A stretch of 64,000 bases of DNA. Source: an uncultured Alphaproteobacteria bacterium (lineage in GTDB: Bacteria; Pseudomonadota; Alphaproteobacteria; Puniceispirillales; Puniceispirillaceae). The notes below the pieces were generated by a model. That model ran no database searches. It saw only the letters and a program-made list of their open reading frames with translations, and had not been told where the DNA came from. Position numbers and translations under genes: made by a program. Within the stretch, counting starts at the first letter, position 1. Each line of letters begins with the position of its first letter. The stretch lies in NCBI GenBank assembly GCA_937924895.1, contig CALEYP010000096.1, forward strand, positions 29,161-93,160. The letters are read 5' to 3'. Below are positions 62,526 through 64,000 of the stretch, piece by piece.

Positions 62526-64000
62526 ATGTTTTCACGTCGTGAATTCTTGCAAATGGCAGGTGTAACAGCTGCGATGATAGGGGGCCAGTCAGCGTGGTCA
62601 ACGCTGGCAGCACAGCAAAAATTATCGCAAGATGATTTACTGAAATTTGACTCAAAAGGTCAGGTGACACTGCTGCACATCACAGATATTCATGCCCAGC
62701 TAAAGCCTCTCTATTTCCGCCCGCCGTCTGAGAATTATGGCGTCGGCATGTTTGAAGGCGTCCCGCCTCATCTTGTGGCTGAAGAATTTTTAACCCATTT
62801 CAACATCGATCCTGGGACACCATTGGCTTATGCCCATACGATGGTTGATTATGTGAATTTGGCCAATACATATGGCCGGCTTGGGGGATTAGACCGCACG
62901 GCGACTTTGGTCAAAGAAATTCGCGCGGCACGTGGTGATGATAAGGTGCTCTTGCTTGATGGTGGTGACACATGGCAAGGATCATATACCTCTCTTCAAA
63001 CAAATGGCCAAGATATGGTCGATGCGATGGCTCAGCTGAAGCCAGATGCTATGGTAGGGCACTGGGAATTTACCTTCGGACAAGACCGTCTAGAAGAAAT
63101 TATTGATGAGATGGCTTATCCGTTCTTAGGCTGTAATGTCTTTGACAATGAATGGGATGAGCCTGTTTTTGAGAGCACGGCTTATTTTGAGAGAGGTGGC
63201 GTAAAGGTGGCTGTTATCGGTCAGCATTTCCCTTACACGCCGATTGCAAATCCACGTTATATGGTTGATAATTGGTCATTTGGCATTCGCCCAGAACGCA
63301 TTCAGGAAATGGCGGATGAGGCACGTGCAAGCGGCGCAGAAGTCGTTGTGCTTCTATCGCATAATGGATTTGATGTTGATCAGAAATTGGCGCGTCTTGT
63401 CTCTGGCATCGATGTCATTTTAACAGGACATACCCATGATGCTATCCCGCAAGCGCTGAAGATTGAAGATACGCTATTATTATCGTCTGGCTCACATGGT
63501 AAATATCTAGGCCGTATTGACCTTGAGGTGAAGAATGGCAAGGTTGTTGACTATAACTCTACCTTGATCCCAGTCTTCTCAGATGTCATTACGCCAGATA
63601 AAGACATGTCAGCCTTTATTGATAATCTGCGTGCGCCCTATGAGGCAGAATGTAATCGCGTCATTGGCAAGACAGAATCGTTGTTATATCGCCGTGGTAA
63701 TTTCAACGGTACATGGGATGACCTCATCTGTGAGGGTATTAGGGAAGAGCGTGATGTTGAAATTGCGCTTAGCCCAGGTTTCCGTTGGGGGACGACGCTT
63801 CTTCCAGGTCAAGATATCACAATTGATGATCTCTATACCCAAACAAGCATGAGCTATCCCAATGTTTATCGGACAGAGATGACCGGACAGCAGATCCATG
63901 AAGTCCTTGAAGATGTCTGTGATAATCAATTCAATATTGAACCCTTCTATCAGCAGGGGGGAGATATGGTCCGCGTCGGCGGCATCACTTATAGCTGTGC
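62526..64000 (+). CDS. soxB: Thiosulfohydrolase SoxB (5' part, runs off the window)
   Basis: At least 491 codons, open to the right edge. SoxB hydrolyses sulfate from the thiosulfonate bound to SoxY, using two manganese ions in a 5'-nucleotidase-like fold. Twin-arginine signal SRREFLQMAG at the start. Metal ligands: TDIHAQ (Asp54, His56), DGGDTWQGSYT (from about residue 145), GHWEF with the usual NHEFD-like position changed in form, LSHNGFDVD, and LTGHTHDA. The next genes upstream are soxC/soxD; soxX, soxY, soxZ and soxA are not in the window and may follow. Confidence 0.94.
   Translation, partial: MFSRREFLQMAGVTAAMIGGQSAWSTLAAQQKLSQDDLLKFDSKGQVTLLHITDIHAQLKPLYFRPPSENYGVGMFEGVPPHLVAEEFLTHFNIDPGTPLAYAHTMVDYVNLANTYGRLGGLDRTATLVKEIRAARGDDKVLLLDGGDTWQGSYTSLQTNGQDMVDAMAQLKPDAMVGHWEFTFGQDRLEEIIDEMAYPFLGCNVFDNEWDEPVFESTAYFERGGVKVAVIGQHFPYTPIANPRYMVDNWSFGIRPERIQEMADEARASGAEVVVLLSHNGFDVDQKLARLVSGIDVILTGHTHDAIPQALKIEDTLLLSSGSHGKYLGRIDLEVKNGKVVDYNSTLIPVFSDVITPDKDMSAFIDNLRAPYEAECNRVIGKTESLLYRRGNFNGTWDDLICEGIREERDVEIALSPGFRWGTTLLPGQDITIDDLYTQTSMSYPNVYRTEMTGQQIHEVLEDVCDNQFNIEPFYQQGGDMVRVGGITYSC

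Overview
The window is an unbroken stretch of chromosome from a marine-type alphaproteobacterium. No mobile elements, phage genes, tRNA/rRNA genes or CRISPR arrays were seen. Moderate base composition and gene content (polyamine and betaine-type ABC importers, two non-pyrrolysine MttB-family proteins, a dimethylglycine-dehydrogenase/GcvT fusion, Sox sulfur oxidation, an AlkB-like hydroxylase) suggest a SAR116/Puniceispirillum-like or Roseobacter-like heterotroph. That placement is inference from gene content, not from a marker gene.

Positions 1-16000 are rich in pyrimidine, nucleoside and polyamine genes. They hold the end of a DadA-type oxidoreductase, pyrC behind a hairpin that buries its ribosome site, a potFGHI-type importer, pyrE, and an eight-gene nucleoside uptake and salvage operon (PfkB kinase, nucleoside hydrolase, Fe(II)/2OG oxygenase, BMP-type ABC transporter, cytidine deaminase). 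upp and tdk follow.

Positions 16000-40800 are mostly housekeeping and central metabolism: a betaine-type ABC importer (minus strand), pncA, divergent glpK/glpD, typA, an aldehyde dehydrogenase, hflX, a PCu(A)C copper chaperone, a persulfide dioxygenase-rhodanese fusion, lldD, sdaA, a GlcD-type dehydrogenase, a GMC oxidoreductase, ccmE and several small or uncharacterised genes.

Positions 40800-57600 are the most unusual part. One minus-strand operon couples an MttB-family protein to pseudouridine catabolism (psuK, psuG) with 4-base overlaps. It is divergent from a DMGDH/GcvT fusion. A plus-strand operon (49209-54843) then combines a maleate isomerase/arylmalonate decarboxylase-like protein, a sulfotransferase, a fused ATP sulfurylase/APS kinase, a second MttB-family protein and an SDR. 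An AlkB-like hydroxylase and a SulP sulfate permease follow. Together they suggest sulfate uptake, PAPS synthesis and sulfonation of an unknown small molecule, which is the best candidate here for an undescribed pathway.

Positions 57900-64000 are a sulfur-oxidation locus: peroxiredoxin, ArsR-type regulator, soxC, a short single-heme soxD, a small cytochrome c, a SoxH-like metallohydrolase and soxB, which runs off the right edge. Several inverted and direct repeats lie in the control regions of sulP, prx and soxC.
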